This document shows, piece after piece, positions 35,768 to 45,144 of a DNA stretch of 64,000 nt (position 1 is its first letter; each line of letters opens with the position of its first letter). The stretch comes from Deltaproteobacteria bacterium (GTDB lineage: Bacteria > Acidobacteriota > Thermoanaerobaculia > Multivoradales > JAHZIX01): contig JAHZIX010000039.1 in assembly GCA_022601195.1 (NCBI GenBank), positions 62,001-126,000 on the forward strand, given 5' to 3'. A model generated the notes under the pieces. The model was not told the DNA's origin and ran no database searches. It saw nothing but the letters and a program-made list of their open reading frames with translations. The position numbers and the translations under genes were made by a program.

Positions 35768-36460
35768 ATGAGTAACGAATCCCACAAGAGAATTGAAGTC
35801 TGGTCCGACATTGCTTGCCCCTGGTGTTGGGTTGGCAAAAAGAATCTCGAGGCGGCGATGGCTGGTTTTGAGGGGCAGGTCGAGGTGGTGTGGCGTGCCT
35901 TCGAGTTAGATCCCCAAGCTCCTGCTGCGTCGCCCGACCCGGTGGACTATGTGGAGAGACTGGCTTCCAAATATCGTATGAGCCGCCAAGAGGCGCAGGC
36001 TTTTATCGACCGCATGACCGCTGCGGGGCGGGAGAAGGGGGTAGAGATTCGCTTCGACCGAATTCGCCCTTGCAACACCTTCAACGCCCACCGGCTGTTG
36101 TCTTGGGCCAAGGACTTTGGGTTACAGGATGCTCTCAAGGAGCGGCTGTTTCTGGCCTATATGAATGAAGGTCAAGATGTGGGTGACGCCAGTACCTTGG
36201 CCCGGCTGGCGTCTGAGGTTGGGCTAGAGGCAGCAGGGGCAGCCGAGCTTCTGGGCTCTGACGCTCACCGAGATGAGGTTTTGGAGGATCTAACGAGAGC
36301 TAGGGAATTGGGCGTCACCGGTGTCCCTTTCTTTTACTTTGGACCGGGACTCACGGCGGTAGGAGCACAACCTCCAGCTATGCTCCGCAACGCTCTCCTC
36401 TCAGCCCCCAGCTCAGAGGTGTCTGTGGCGAGCTGCACGGTTGAGGGCTGCACAGACTAG
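35768..36460 (+). CDS. DsbA-family oxidoreductase, FrnE-like
   Basis: A 230-residue thioredoxin-fold protein with a helical insertion, as in the FrnE / 2-hydroxychromene-2-carboxylate isomerase branch of the DsbA superfamily. The active site CPWC lies in WSDIACPWCWVGKKNLE and the cis-proline region in LGVTGVPFFYFG. There is no signal peptide, so a cytoplasmic dithiol oxidoreductase is likely; FrnE in Deinococcus acts in oxidative stress tolerance. The C-terminus carries two extra cysteines (VASCTVEGCTD). The start at 35768 follows GAGCAGG closely. It is a monocistronic gene. Confidence 0.9.
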   Translation: MSNESHKRIEVWSDIACPWCWVGKKNLEAAMAGFEGQVEVVWRAFELDPQAPAASPDPVDYVERLASKYRMSRQEAQAFIDRMTAAGREKGVEIRFDRIRPCNTFNAHRLLSWAKDFGLQDALKERLFLAYMNEGQDVGDASTLARLASEVGLEAAGAAELLGSDAHRDEVLEDLTRARELGVTGVPFFYFGPGLTAVGAQPPAMLRNALLSAPSSEVSVASCTVEGCTD

Positions 36461-36577
36461 CTTTCCCCTAACGGCACCTCATTTAGTCTTGCCTGCAATT
36501 TGCCCAGAGCCAGAAGCAGCCGGTCGTAGGGTGCTTGAATGCCCGCCCGGCCCAAGCTCGAACGCCGGAGAGTTCGT

Positions 36578-37060
36578 TCAATAGGCCCCTAGTTGAATTT
36601 TCCCTTCGGAGTTGGGAACGAAGCCACCGATGGTCTGAGTTTCGTCGAACCAATCTGGTTCTTCCACTATGCAGACTCGATTCCCCAACCTTGTTTCTAG
36701 CTCTTCCTGGACTTCATCCGCCGATTGGCCAAAAGCCCAGTCGGGGGTGTGGGGAAAAATGTCTGGGCCGATCAAGAGCCAATATCCTCCTTGCTCGTAG
36801 GCAGCGAGAGCTTGCGCGAGAAAACGATTGTCGACGACACCCTCGAGGATAGGTCGGAAGGACTTCATGGCAATGACAGAGTCTGCATTTTTGCAACTTG
36901 CCAAGAGATCCTTGAACTCTTGGAAGCTCTCGAGCAGGAAGAAATCTCGATTGCCCGCAGCATAGACATACCTAACGAGCACGATAACCCTCGGCTGCGT
37001 TTCGAAGAGGTGAGCCACCCTGCTTTGAAAGTGTGAGTCGCTAGTGCTGATCGGTTTCAT
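36578..37060 (-). CDS. Hypothetical protein, 160 aa
   Basis: A soluble protein without signal peptide or membrane segment. It has balanced composition with features such as RVIVLVRYVYAAGNRDFFLLES, VIAMKSFRPIL and YWLLIGPDIFPH, so it is probably a real alpha/beta protein. No family is recognised. It lies convergent with the DsbA-like gene, 117 bases apart. The start at ATG 37060 has only a weak purine-rich upstream site. Function is unknown. Confidence 0.65.
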   Translation of the reverse strand: MKPISTSDSHFQSRVAHLFETQPRVIVLVRYVYAAGNRDFFLLESFQEFKDLLASCKNADSVIAMKSFRPILEGVVDNRFLAQALAAYEQGGYWLLIGPDIFPHTPDWAFGQSADEVQEELETRLGNRVCIVEEPDWFDETQTIGGFVPNSEGKIQLGAY

Positions 37061-37632
37061 TTTCTTTCTGTTTGCCTATCCTAGGCCTCTCGATGACCGA
37101 AACCCATGAGTTGCTGTTTTTCCACAATGTTCTGATCTTGAAGCGGGGTCTCGATGAATTCGCCGCCAGCCGCCTGTGGGAAAACTCTTACCAAAGAAAT
37201 AGCTCGCTACCCGTCACCGGTTTCAGACCCAGAAAAGCTCTCGACGACTCACGACTCACGGATCAGTGTCTGACGTTCCCGAGGAACCTTTCGTTCGTTG
37301 TGCTTTGATAGCCAACTGCTCGGTGGCAAGACAGACCTTCAGTTTTTCGGGACGATGCTGGGCCTAGCTTGCCTGGAACTACATGTCTCTGCCTAGCCTC
37401 CAGACCTCTCATCCTATACTGCCTTGAGGAGGGCTCCACCCTTACCGGCGGCGCTGGGGCTTTATCTTTTTTGGTACACGCCCTTTGGGGCATTGGTTGG
37501 AGTCTTTATTGTTGCCAGACGCGCCATCGCTTGCTGGTGGTGGTGGAGTGGCAAAAGGAACTTCGAGGCATCTCTTCCTGGCCCTTCGGCGGCTACGCCG
37601 AATTCTGCCTGGTCTGAGGGAGCTGCTTCCCG
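37061..37632. other. Intergenic region, 572 bp, no supported gene
   Basis: Contains only short frames. One on the plus strand (37093-37308, MTETHELLFFHNVLILKRGL) looks partly protein-like but has no ribosome site and dissolves into unlikely sequence, so it is at best a remnant. Confidence 0.45.
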
Positions 37633-38835
37633 TTACTCCGTAGCTCTCGCCAGAAGCTCATCCAGGGTGCCTTCTGTCGCGACGATCGCTCTGAGGAGCC
37701 GGCCCCTTTGAAGGGAGCGCATGATCTCGTCTCTTTCCAAGCCTTCGAGGAGACCCTTGTCGATAGCAGCGAGGTACATTTTCTTGCTGAGACTGTATCT
37801 TCGATTGGCCTCGTCTAGCTGTCCTTGGCGCTCGAAGTATTCCCCCGTAATGCTCAGGCATTCCGCTGCGGCCTTTTCCTGAGATCCAGCTCCACCTCGA
37901 GCCAGGCGGTTCGCTTGGTCCAGAGTCTGGTCCGTTGATTCGATGAAGCTCTCCACTGAGGGTTCGTTGTAGTGAGCGAGTAGTTTGGTTTCTTCGAGAC
38001 TTCCATCGAGGAATCTCGCCAAGAGAGTCTCTCGAATATAGGTCACGTTATTGAAGTATCGGTAGGACGAGATGGTGGTGCCGTCTATGTCGGAGGCTTT
38101 GGCGAAGCCTTGCTCTGCCTTTCGCAGGAGCCCTAGAGCCGCGTCCGTTTCGCCTTTGCCTAGATGTTGGAACGCTTTCAAGGCAGCTTGTACGGCCAGG
38201 CCGTTGGAGGCGAGGCCGAGCTCGAAGGGGTGATCCTGAGCTCGTTGGAAATAGCTCTCGGCGACCGGTGAATAGGCTTGTCCCCCCTGTTCTTGACCGT
38301 CTTTCAAATAGTGAGCGATACCGAGAAGTACGAGAGTCATGCTCTCGGTAGCTGGAGGTGCCTGGGAGCTCTCGACTTCCTCTAGGATCGGAATGGCCAG
38401 AGCTGGTGAATTCTGTAGGAGCAGGAGATCTAGGGCCCGGAGAAGGTTGTTGAGACTCTTTGAACCGGGTTGGCGGTCGAGGAGGCTTTTTCCGGCGAAG
38501 AACTGCTCCTGGATAGAGACGAGCTGCTGTCGTTGAGAATCGGTAGTGGTAGATAGCGTGATTTGACGAACCAGCGAGAGCGTATCTTGCTCTATCTCTT
38601 TCACGAAGAGCCCTGCCACTGCGCTGTGATGGTCCGAGATCGGTGGGTGGGTGGGGCTGCTGCAGGCCCCCAGAAGCACTCCGAGAGCCACCAAGACCAG
38701 AGCGATGGGTTGAGAGCTTCGTTGACGTTCACCGGCGTGAAAGCATCGCCGTTGGTTCAGATCCACCGCTTCGCTCTCCGCTTTTCTATTGGGTGGAAAA
38801 TCTGCAGCCGAGTCAGGGTTGGCATTGGTTACCAT
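37633..38835 (-). CDS. Helical-repeat lipoprotein
   Basis: A 400-residue exported protein. The hydrophobic segment IALVLVALGVLLGACSS carries a lipobox LGAC, so the mature protein is lipid anchored. The frame opens at ATG 38835 with about 46 residues before the lipobox, long for a signal peptide; the GTG at 38766 gives a more usual length. The mature part is helical with TPR-like pairs (ESYFQRAQDHPFELGLAS, LGLLRKAEQGFAKASD, GEYFERQGQLDEANRRYSLS). No catalytic motif is seen. It probably acts as an envelope scaffold. A four-unit short repeat sits just upstream (38868-38923) and may be its regulatory region. Confidence 0.72.
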   Translation of the reverse strand: MVTNANPDSAADFPPNRKAESEAVDLNQRRCFHAGERQRSSQPIALVLVALGVLLGACSSPTHPPISDHHSAVAGLFVKEIEQDTLSLVRQITLSTTTDSQRQQLVSIQEQFFAGKSLLDRQPGSKSLNNLLRALDLLLLQNSPALAIPILEEVESSQAPPATESMTLVLLGIAHYLKDGQEQGGQAYSPVAESYFQRAQDHPFELGLASNGLAVQAALKAFQHLGKGETDAALGLLRKAEQGFAKASDIDGTTISSYRYFNNVTYIRETLLARFLDGSLEETKLLAHYNEPSVESFIESTDQTLDQANRLARGGAGSQEKAAAECLSITGEYFERQGQLDEANRRYSLSKKMYLAAIDKGLLEGLERDEIMRSLQRGRLLRAIVATEGTLDELLARATE

Positions 38836-38867
38836 GCAGCTGTCCTCTTGTCACTGTACCTTCATCA

Positions 38868-38923
38868 TTGGTCGATCATTTCTGACCGATCATTACCTAC
38901 CGATTGTCCCTGGCCGATCACTG
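38868..38923. repeat. Iteron-like imperfect tandem repeat, four units of 13-15 bp
   Basis: Units: TTGGTCGATCATT, TCTGACCGATCATT, ACCTACCGATTGTCC and CTGGCCGATCACTG, sharing a CCGATCAYT core. They lie 33 bases upstream of the lipoprotein start, a position where regulator binding sites would be expected. Confidence 0.5.
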
Positions 38924-39126
38924 TCGGCCGAGGGTGGGCTGGCCCGTTGAAGACCCTGGTTGAGCATTGGTGTTTAGGGGCCGGCTGACCGCGCATCTCC
39001 AACATGGGGGAGGTAGGAGAGGGGCTTTAGTTGTTCGATCTGGTTAAACTTAATTTATTTCCAATAGGCATACTAATTGGGGAGAAAGCGTCGGTCAAGA
39101 AGGGGGTGAGGCTTTCTTCTGACGCA

Positions 39127-39149
39127 GATCAACACGGATCAACACGGAT
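39127..39149. repeat. GATCAACACG direct repeat
   Basis: GATCAACACG at 39127-39136 and 39137-39146, followed by GAT. The surrounding GCAGATCAACACGGATCAAC resembles the GCAGATTAACACAGATTAAC-type intergenic repeats that recur in many environmental bacterial genomes. Confidence 0.5.
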
Positions 39150-39501
39150 TGCAGCCCACTGACGGGAACAAACTTGCCTACGAGTAACCCACCCGAGAAC
39201 GGGCCAAGGTTTCGGGGGGTGGCTCAGCAAAGAGGCAGGAGGTGGAGGCTCTTCAAGGAGCCTAGGAGGCACTTCAGCCTCATCCGTATCCGGGGTGACC
39301 TGCTGCGCAGGGTCTCCTCCCATTTGGCGCTTGAGCCAATAGAAGGAGACTCGGGAACGATCAGGCCCTTGATGAACTCTTCGGCAGCTGCTTGTCTGGC
39401 AGTAGACCGAGCGGATCCCTTGGATGCGGCAGGTAGAGGTCTGCCTTTCTCGATCTAGAGTTCTGTCGCTCTTCTATGTCGCCAAAAAAGAGGAGAGGGC
39501 T

Positions 39502-41295
39502 TCAGAGTCCAGGGTTAACGACCCCGGCTGCGGCCTTGCTCCGAGGGTCGTTGGCGGCCTCGGTTTGGCCGTCTGGAGTCCTGCGGACGGCCTGTATTTT
39601 GGAGCCGGCAGGCTTCAAGTGGATTTTGTGCCCGAGAGCCTTCAAGGCCTCTTGGGTCTCCGGGCTCAAGGTGTCCATTTCGGCTTCAAGCCGATCCGGC
39701 AGCCATTGATGGTGAATCCGTGGACGATCGATCGCGGTCTGCAATGGGTCACCATCGACCAAAACGTTGAGGAGCACTTGCAAGGTGTTGGTGGGAATGC
39801 GAGAGCCGCCGCGTCCCCCTAGGGCCATCGATTCTGAGCCCGCTCCGGAGCTGCGCCAAACAATGGTCGGGCTCATGGAGGAGAGCATGCGGCGCCCGGG
39901 GCGCACTTTGTTGGCTTCCCCCTGCACCAAGCCAAACATGTTGGGGCGGCCAGGTGCTGCGGCGAAGTCGTCCATCTCGTTGTTGAGAAAGAATCCCGCC
40001 CCGGGTACGTAGAGGCCGCAGCCGAAGAGGCCGTTGAGAGTCGTGGTGAGGGCGACGAGATTGCCTTTGGCATCCACTACCGAGAGGTGAGTCGTATCCG
40101 CTGCCTCCTTCGGAAGGGTCACCGGGTCGGGATGCAGGTCTTGCGAAGGAGTTGCTGCATCTACTCGAACCCTCTTCAGTCTTTGGACCAATGCAGCTTC
40201 TGAGAGCAGGTCCCCTGGTTGAGCAGCGGTGGTTTCAGGGTCCCCCATGAGATACCGGTCCGCGAAAGCTTGGCGCAAGACCTCCGCCAATAGGTGGTGG
40301 CGGCGAGAGCCGAAACGGGGTAGATCTTTCCAGCCGATGCGCTCCAAAAGCTCCGAGGCCTGGGCGAGAATGATGCCGCCGGAGGAAGGTAGGGACATGG
40401 CTGCACCCTGCCAACCAAAGACCTCGAAGCGGATGGGTTCGCGCCAGACGGCCTTGTAGTTGGCCAGGTCTTTGGCTTCGAGCACTCCCCCGTGGCGCCG
40501 GGAGACTTCTTCCACTGCGGCAGCTACGGACCCTTCTGCCAGCGCTTTGGGTCCTCCCTGGGCGTAGGTCTTGAGGGTCGCAGCCAGATCCGGCAGCCGA
40601 AGCAGTGACCCGACCTCTGGCGGTTGACCGTTGGGTAACCAGACCCTCGCAGTTTCTGGAAACCTCTCAAAGAGCTGCCGTTTTCTCTCGATCAAATTTG
40701 CCAAGTGGCTGTCGACCCGGAAGCCCTGGGTTGCGAGGCGCCGAGCGGGCTCCACCACCGTGGCCCAGGGCAGGGTTCCAAAGCGACGATGTAGATCGAA
40801 CAGCCCTTGAGGAGACCCCGGGACCCCAGCTGCGAGGGGGCCAACTCGGGAAGCCTCAGAAATGGGCTCGCCGGTGTCGTCCAAGTACATGTCATCGGTA
40901 GCGGCTCCGGGGGCGACCTCGCGAAAATCAAGGCTGGCCAATTCGTCGCCCATTTTGACGACAGCGAAACCGCCTCCTCCGAGGTTTCCGGCTTCCGGGT
41001 AGACGACCGCCAGGGCCAAGGCTGTGGCCACGGCGGCATCGACGGCGTTTCCTCCTGCTCGAAGAACATCGAGTCCGGCTTGGGTAGCCTCCTCGTGTTC
41101 CGAAGCGACCGCCCCGCCGGTTCCCTTGACCGCTGGAGCGGAAGCGGCCTCTAGGGCTTGACCTCCCAACAATGCCAAGACGACTGCCATGGCGACGAGA
41201 AGATTGAGATGGCGAAGGAATGGGAAGCGGGGCAGGGTTTCCCGGCCGGATCTTTCGCTCTCCATTGCCAAGGAGTCCTCTTTCAAAGCGATCAT
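39502..41295 (-). CDS. ggt: Gamma-glutamyltransferase
   Basis: A 597-residue exported enzyme that cleaves the gamma-glutamyl bond of glutathione and related compounds. An N-terminal hydrophobic segment (LNLLVAMAVVLALLGGQALEA) is a signal peptide. The self-processing site is TTHLSVVD, with the nucleophile Thr401, which becomes the N-terminus of the small subunit. Further family motifs are EAGNLGGGGFAVVK, SLPSSGGIILAQ, FFLNNEMDDFA and the glycine-rich loop MALGGRGGSRIPT. The ATG at 41295 follows AGGAGGT. It overlaps the alpha/beta hydrolase stop by four bases, so the two are co-translated. The role is probably glutathione or peptide salvage in the periplasm. Confidence 0.95.
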   Translation of the reverse strand: MIALKEDSLAMESERSGRETLPRFPFLRHLNLLVAMAVVLALLGGQALEAASAPAVKGTGGAVASEHEEATQAGLDVLRAGGNAVDAAVATALALAVVYPEAGNLGGGGFAVVKMGDELASLDFREVAPGAATDDMYLDDTGEPISEASRVGPLAAGVPGSPQGLFDLHRRFGTLPWATVVEPARRLATQGFRVDSHLANLIERKRQLFERFPETARVWLPNGQPPEVGSLLRLPDLAATLKTYAQGGPKALAEGSVAAAVEEVSRRHGGVLEAKDLANYKAVWREPIRFEVFGWQGAAMSLPSSGGIILAQASELLERIGWKDLPRFGSRRHHLLAEVLRQAFADRYLMGDPETTAAQPGDLLSEAALVQRLKRVRVDAATPSQDLHPDPVTLPKEAADTTHLSVVDAKGNLVALTTTLNGLFGCGLYVPGAGFFLNNEMDDFAAAPGRPNMFGLVQGEANKVRPGRRMLSSMSPTIVWRSSGAGSESMALGGRGGSRIPTNTLQVLLNVLVDGDPLQTAIDRPRIHHQWLPDRLEAEMDTLSPETQEALKALGHKIHLKPAGSKIQAVRRTPDGQTEAANDPRSKAAAGVVNPGL

Positions 41296-42698
41296 TTTCT
41301 ACCTCCTGAGTCGGTCTTGGGGCTTCCGATGTTCCGCTCCTGGGGGACACCTTTCGGCTCGTGTTGAGCCAGGGTTCGTCCGATCCACCGAAGGATCGGC
41401 TCATAGACCTGATCTTTGGAATGCTCTCCCACTAGGATATCGAGATGTCCGTGACCCTCCAAGACATGAATTTCGGCCCTATTTCCCGAGGCCTGGGATG
41501 CCGATGAGATTCCGTGGAGTAGGAAGTCATTTCCCATACCCGTGGAGCCGAAGAAGATGACCGGAATCTCCAGCTCTCGCCAGCCATCGTCGATGACCGT
41601 GCGCGGGTCGTCCAGGGAGTCCCCAAAGGCTCGTCCTTGGAGATCTTGAATCCGTGGGAAGAAGCGATCGTAGCCGTGGAGAAGCCGGGCCAACGCTTGA
41701 ACGCTCGATTTTCCTTTTCCAGGGCCCTCGATCGGGTTGGCCAGGGCGCCTGGCCCCCAGGCATGGAACAGGGTCGAGGCCAGCTGCTCTCCGACGTTAG
41801 AAAACGAGCCGGGAGGGTCTCGCTCGAGGGGTGCAGCAGAGGGGTCCGATGCTGCCGTCGCCATGAGCTGTTGCCTCGCCTTCCAGCCGCGAGAGCGACC
41901 TCCGGAGCTACCGAGTGCCATGGCCCACTGGCCGTTCTCTTCCAACTGCCGGAGATCCGCCTCGAGGTCGATCCCTCCTTGGGGGGTATGGTGCTTGAAG
42001 AAGCCGTCGAGGGCCACCAGGCCGACCAGACCTTCGGGCCTTGAAGCGGCGTAGGCATAGGCATAGAAGACGCCGCGACTGAAGCCGGCGACAAAAATAG
42101 GTCGACCCTCATTCTGCTGCTGCACCCACTGGCCTGCAGTGCGGACATCCTCGACGAAAGTCTCGACGGCCCAGTGGCGAAGGAAGGACAGATCTTCTGC
42201 CTCAGGGAGGAGGGCGTGGGTTCGATAGTCAAGAGTAAAGACCTCGACTCCTCTACGGGCCAGGTAGAGCCACAGGTTGTAGCGTTCATCGGGCTCCGTG
42301 GACTCGCCATTCATCCAGGTTCCGGGAAGGAAAAAGAGAGTCGCTTTGGCTGTTTGCAAGGCGCGGTACCGGTGCAGTTGAATGCGATCCTGGAAGGGAC
42401 TTTCAGCACTCTTTTGGGGGTCAGGTATCGGTTGGCCGGTCTCCGTCTGGGTTTTCGACCTTGTCGTCGGCTTGCGAGGAGGCAGAGGGTGCCCTGGGGC
42501 CTGGTCTCTGGCACGAAGGGCAAACCAGGTGGTGTGAAGCAGGTCTAGAGTTTCCCCAAGAGGGCTCTCGGGGAGGGACAACCGCCAGGTTTGCTGCACC
42601 TCCGTAGCATTTTCCTGAGCGGAAGTTACCGGAGGAATGAGGAGAACGATGGCAAATAAGATTGTTAGACCCAGGACGGAACGCTCTTTTTGAATCAT
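41292..42698 (-). CDS. Secreted alpha/beta hydrolase
   Basis: A 468-residue protein with an N-terminal signal (VLGLTILFAIVLLIPPVTSA). The alpha/beta hydrolase fold has an oxyanion-side stretch TLFFLPGTWMNGES, the nucleophile elbow VAGFSRGVFYAYA (Ser in GFSRG) and a late histidine in LEGHGHLDILVGEH. A Pro/Lys/Thr-rich linker of about 40 residues follows the signal region. The substrate is not evident; lipase- or PHA-depolymerase-like proteins share the layout. It is upstream of and overlaps ggt (ATGA), an uncommon pairing that suggests a joint role in periplasmic ester or peptide breakdown. Confidence 0.82.
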   Translation of the reverse strand: MIQKERSVLGLTILFAIVLLIPPVTSAQENATEVQQTWRLSLPESPLGETLDLLHTTWFALRARDQAPGHPLPPRKPTTRSKTQTETGQPIPDPQKSAESPFQDRIQLHRYRALQTAKATLFFLPGTWMNGESTEPDERYNLWLYLARRGVEVFTLDYRTHALLPEAEDLSFLRHWAVETFVEDVRTAGQWVQQQNEGRPIFVAGFSRGVFYAYAYAASRPEGLVGLVALDGFFKHHTPQGGIDLEADLRQLEENGQWAMALGSSGGRSRGWKARQQLMATAASDPSAAPLERDPPGSFSNVGEQLASTLFHAWGPGALANPIEGPGKGKSSVQALARLLHGYDRFFPRIQDLQGRAFGDSLDDPRTVIDDGWRELEIPVIFFGSTGMGNDFLLHGISSASQASGNRAEIHVLEGHGHLDILVGEHSKDQVYEPILRWIGRTLAQHEPKGVPQERNIGSPKTDSGGRK

Positions 42699-42802
42699 CG
42701 GTTTCCTAGAGTTGGCGGTTTGGGGGAGTTGTCACCGGCTGTTTCCTCCGGTAACGTGACTCTGTGTGGGCTGGCCCACGGAAATTTTCACAGGAGCTCT
42801 TC

Positions 42803-44989
42803 ATGTCCCGTCACTCTATCTGCTTCGGGTCGTTGCGCGCCCCTTCGGCCTGTCTGGTTGCTGGGTTTTTGGCTGCTGGGGTTTTGATTATTGGGTATCT
42901 GGCTTCCGGATTGCCGGCACTTGCTGAGCCCATGGGAGCTACGCCCGACTCGGCTGCAGTTTCACCAACTTCTTCCGAGACAGAGACCTTTCGACGAGAG
43001 CTCCGCCGTTTGGTAGCCGAGTCCCGCGACCGAGTCTTTCCCGCCCTCGTCAACATCGACGTGGAGCAGGTGGCCTTCTACGGGGGGAGGGAGATTCGAG
43101 GCCGCAGCGTTGGCAGTGGAACGATCTTCACGGAGCAAGGTCACGTATTGACGAACTACCACGTCACCGCCGGCGGCAAGGAATTTACTTGCACCCTGTC
43201 GGACCGGCAGGAAGTGCCTGCGATTCTGGTTGGAGAGGACCCCTTGACGGACCTAGCTGTGCTCCAACTCGACTTGACTGCGATGGAAGGAGATCTGGCA
43301 GTCGCTGCGTTCGGACAGTCCAGCTCCCTGGAAGTAGGAGATCACGTCCTGGCTATGGGGTCTCCCTTTGCGCTGTCCCGCTCGGTCACGCTGGGAATCG
43401 TCTCGAATGTGGAGCGGGTCTTTGGTGGTGGGATGCTAGGAACCGACGACCCAGAGGAAATGCAGCTGGGGCGGGGCGAGCGCACTGGCCTGTTTACTCG
43501 CTGGATTCAGCACGACGCCTTGATCAATCCGGGAAACAGCGGGGGACCCCTGGTGAGCCTCAAGGGAGAAGTTGTCGGAGTCAACGAGTTGGGCAGTGGC
43601 TCCATGGGGTTTGCGATTCCCAGTGATCTTGCCTGGGAGGTGGCCGCCGCCCTGATCAAGCATGGGGAGGTGCCCCGAAGTCGCATTGGCGCTACTTTCA
43701 AGACGCTGCCCCCCGAGGACCCGGGAGCAGGGGCGTTGGTAGCCTCCATCGAAGAGAACGGCCCGGCGGCTCGCGCAGGGCTCCGCGCCGGGGATCTTCT
43801 GATCGCTCTAGATGGTGAGCCGGTGGCCTTGGAGTTCCCCGAAGAGGTGCCAAGTCTCATGAAGCGGATCGCCGATCAAGCCATTGGAAGCCCTCTGGAG
43901 ATGACCTTTCGCCGGGAGGCCGGTACGGAGACCATCACGGTAGTGACGGAGAGGTTGAGCCGGGATCGGGGAAAGGAAGTCGCGTTTCGCTCTTGGGGGT
44001 TCTCGGTCCAGGAGCTGACCCCTCGGCTGACCCGCCAAAGCCACCTGGTCGGGAAGAAGGGTGTGTTGGTCAGTGGCGTCCGCCCTGGCGGCCCAGCTCA
44101 GCTGGCTGAGCCACCCCTCGCTGCCGGAGACCTCTTATTGTCTCTTCATGGCCGGGCTATCTCCTCGATCGAGGATTTGATCGATGTCTCTTCGAGTTTG
44201 GCCGGGGAAAAGGAAGCCCCTCCGTCTCTCCTGGCGGAGTTCGATCGCCGGGGAAAGAATTACCTCACGGTCCTGAAGCCGGAGCTGGGTCGAGATCAGG
44301 AGCGCCCCCGGGAGCTGCCAAAGGCGTGGCTGGGAGCCGCGACTCAGCCGCTTCTCAAGGTCCTCTCGGAACGCTTGGGGCTGGAAGGGTTGCAGGGGTT
44401 CCGGGTGACTCGCGTCTATCCTTTCAGCGAGGCTGCCGCGGCGGATCTCGAAGTGGGTGACGTCATTGTCGGTCTCAATGGGGAAGTCCTGGCGCCGCGA
44501 GGTATGCAGGACTCGGGCCTTCTGGGGCGGCGCATTCAGAGCCTGGGAATCGGTGAGACGGTGCGGCTCTCCGTGATGCGGGAGGGGGAAGCGAGGGAGG
44601 TCACCGTGACTCTTGATCGCAGCCGGGTGACGCCTCAGGAAGCGAGACGGGACCGCAACAAAGATTTCGAGTTGGTGGTGCGAGAAGTGACTTTTTTCGA
44701 TCGGGACGATCGAAGTTGGAGTGATGAGGTGAAGGGCGTTCTGGTGGATTCGGTGGATCCCGCTGGTTGGGCAGGCCGTGGAGGCCTTCGTCCCGGAGAT
44801 CTTCTGCAGCGTATCGATGACCTACCGATCCGAGGTCTCAAGAGTTTTCGTCAGGCCCTAGAGTCGGTGGATGGGAAGCAACCCGAACGAGTTACGGTGC
44901 TGGTTCTTCGAGGCAACCGAGTCCATTTTCATTTTCTGGAGCCCGATTGGCATCCGATCGCAGTCGGCCAGGAGGCACCGGCCAGCTAG
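42803..44989 (+). CDS. HtrA/DegP-type serine protease with several PDZ domains
   Basis: A 728-residue exported protease from ATG 42803 (CAGGAG upstream), with a signal or anchor at residues 15-40. The trypsin-like domain (about 65-265) has an intact triad: H120 in VLTNYHV, D150 in DPLTDLAV and S246 in NPGNSGGPLV. After it come at least three PDZ-like domains, recognisable by ENGPAARAGLRAGDLLIALD, YPFSEAAAADLEVGDVIVGL and DPAGWAGRGGLRPGDLLQRI. This is longer than classical DegP, which has two PDZ domains. It should degrade or chaperone misfolded envelope proteins. A degenerate paralogue follows 155 bases downstream, perhaps in the same transcript. Confidence 0.92.
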   Translation: MSRHSICFGSLRAPSACLVAGFLAAGVLIIGYLASGLPALAEPMGATPDSAAVSPTSSETETFRRELRRLVAESRDRVFPALVNIDVEQVAFYGGREIRGRSVGSGTIFTEQGHVLTNYHVTAGGKEFTCTLSDRQEVPAILVGEDPLTDLAVLQLDLTAMEGDLAVAAFGQSSSLEVGDHVLAMGSPFALSRSVTLGIVSNVERVFGGGMLGTDDPEEMQLGRGERTGLFTRWIQHDALINPGNSGGPLVSLKGEVVGVNELGSGSMGFAIPSDLAWEVAAALIKHGEVPRSRIGATFKTLPPEDPGAGALVASIEENGPAARAGLRAGDLLIALDGEPVALEFPEEVPSLMKRIADQAIGSPLEMTFRREAGTETITVVTERLSRDRGKEVAFRSWGFSVQELTPRLTRQSHLVGKKGVLVSGVRPGGPAQLAEPPLAAGDLLLSLHGRAISSIEDLIDVSSSLAGEKEAPPSLLAEFDRRGKNYLTVLKPELGRDQERPRELPKAWLGAATQPLLKVLSERLGLEGLQGFRVTRVYPFSEAAAADLEVGDVIVGLNGEVLAPRGMQDSGLLGRRIQSLGIGETVRLSVMREGEAREVTVTLDRSRVTPQEARRDRNKDFELVVREVTFFDRDDRSWSDEVKGVLVDSVDPAGWAGRGGLRPGDLLQRIDDLPIRGLKSFRQALESVDGKQPERVTVLVLRGNRVHFHFLEPDWHPIAVGQEAPAS

Positions 44990-45144
44990 CTGGCACCGGC
45001 CCTACTTGTAGACTTCCCTTCCGATCCCGCCCTGCTCATGAGCCAGGCAGGAGGCTTGGGCGGGACCTCGTGGTAGCCTGCCGCAAATCCCGAGACCTTC
45101 TCTTAACCACCACAAATTCCATCCACCCTGCCCAGGAGAACAAT

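Larger units (their letters stand above)
38836..39501. other. Intergenic region, 666 bp, with short repeats
   Basis: No convincing gene. It holds a 14-bp imperfect tandem repeat (38868-38923), an AT-rich patch (39045-39085, possible promoter for the minus-strand lipoprotein) and a 10-bp direct repeat (39127-39149). Confidence 0.5.
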
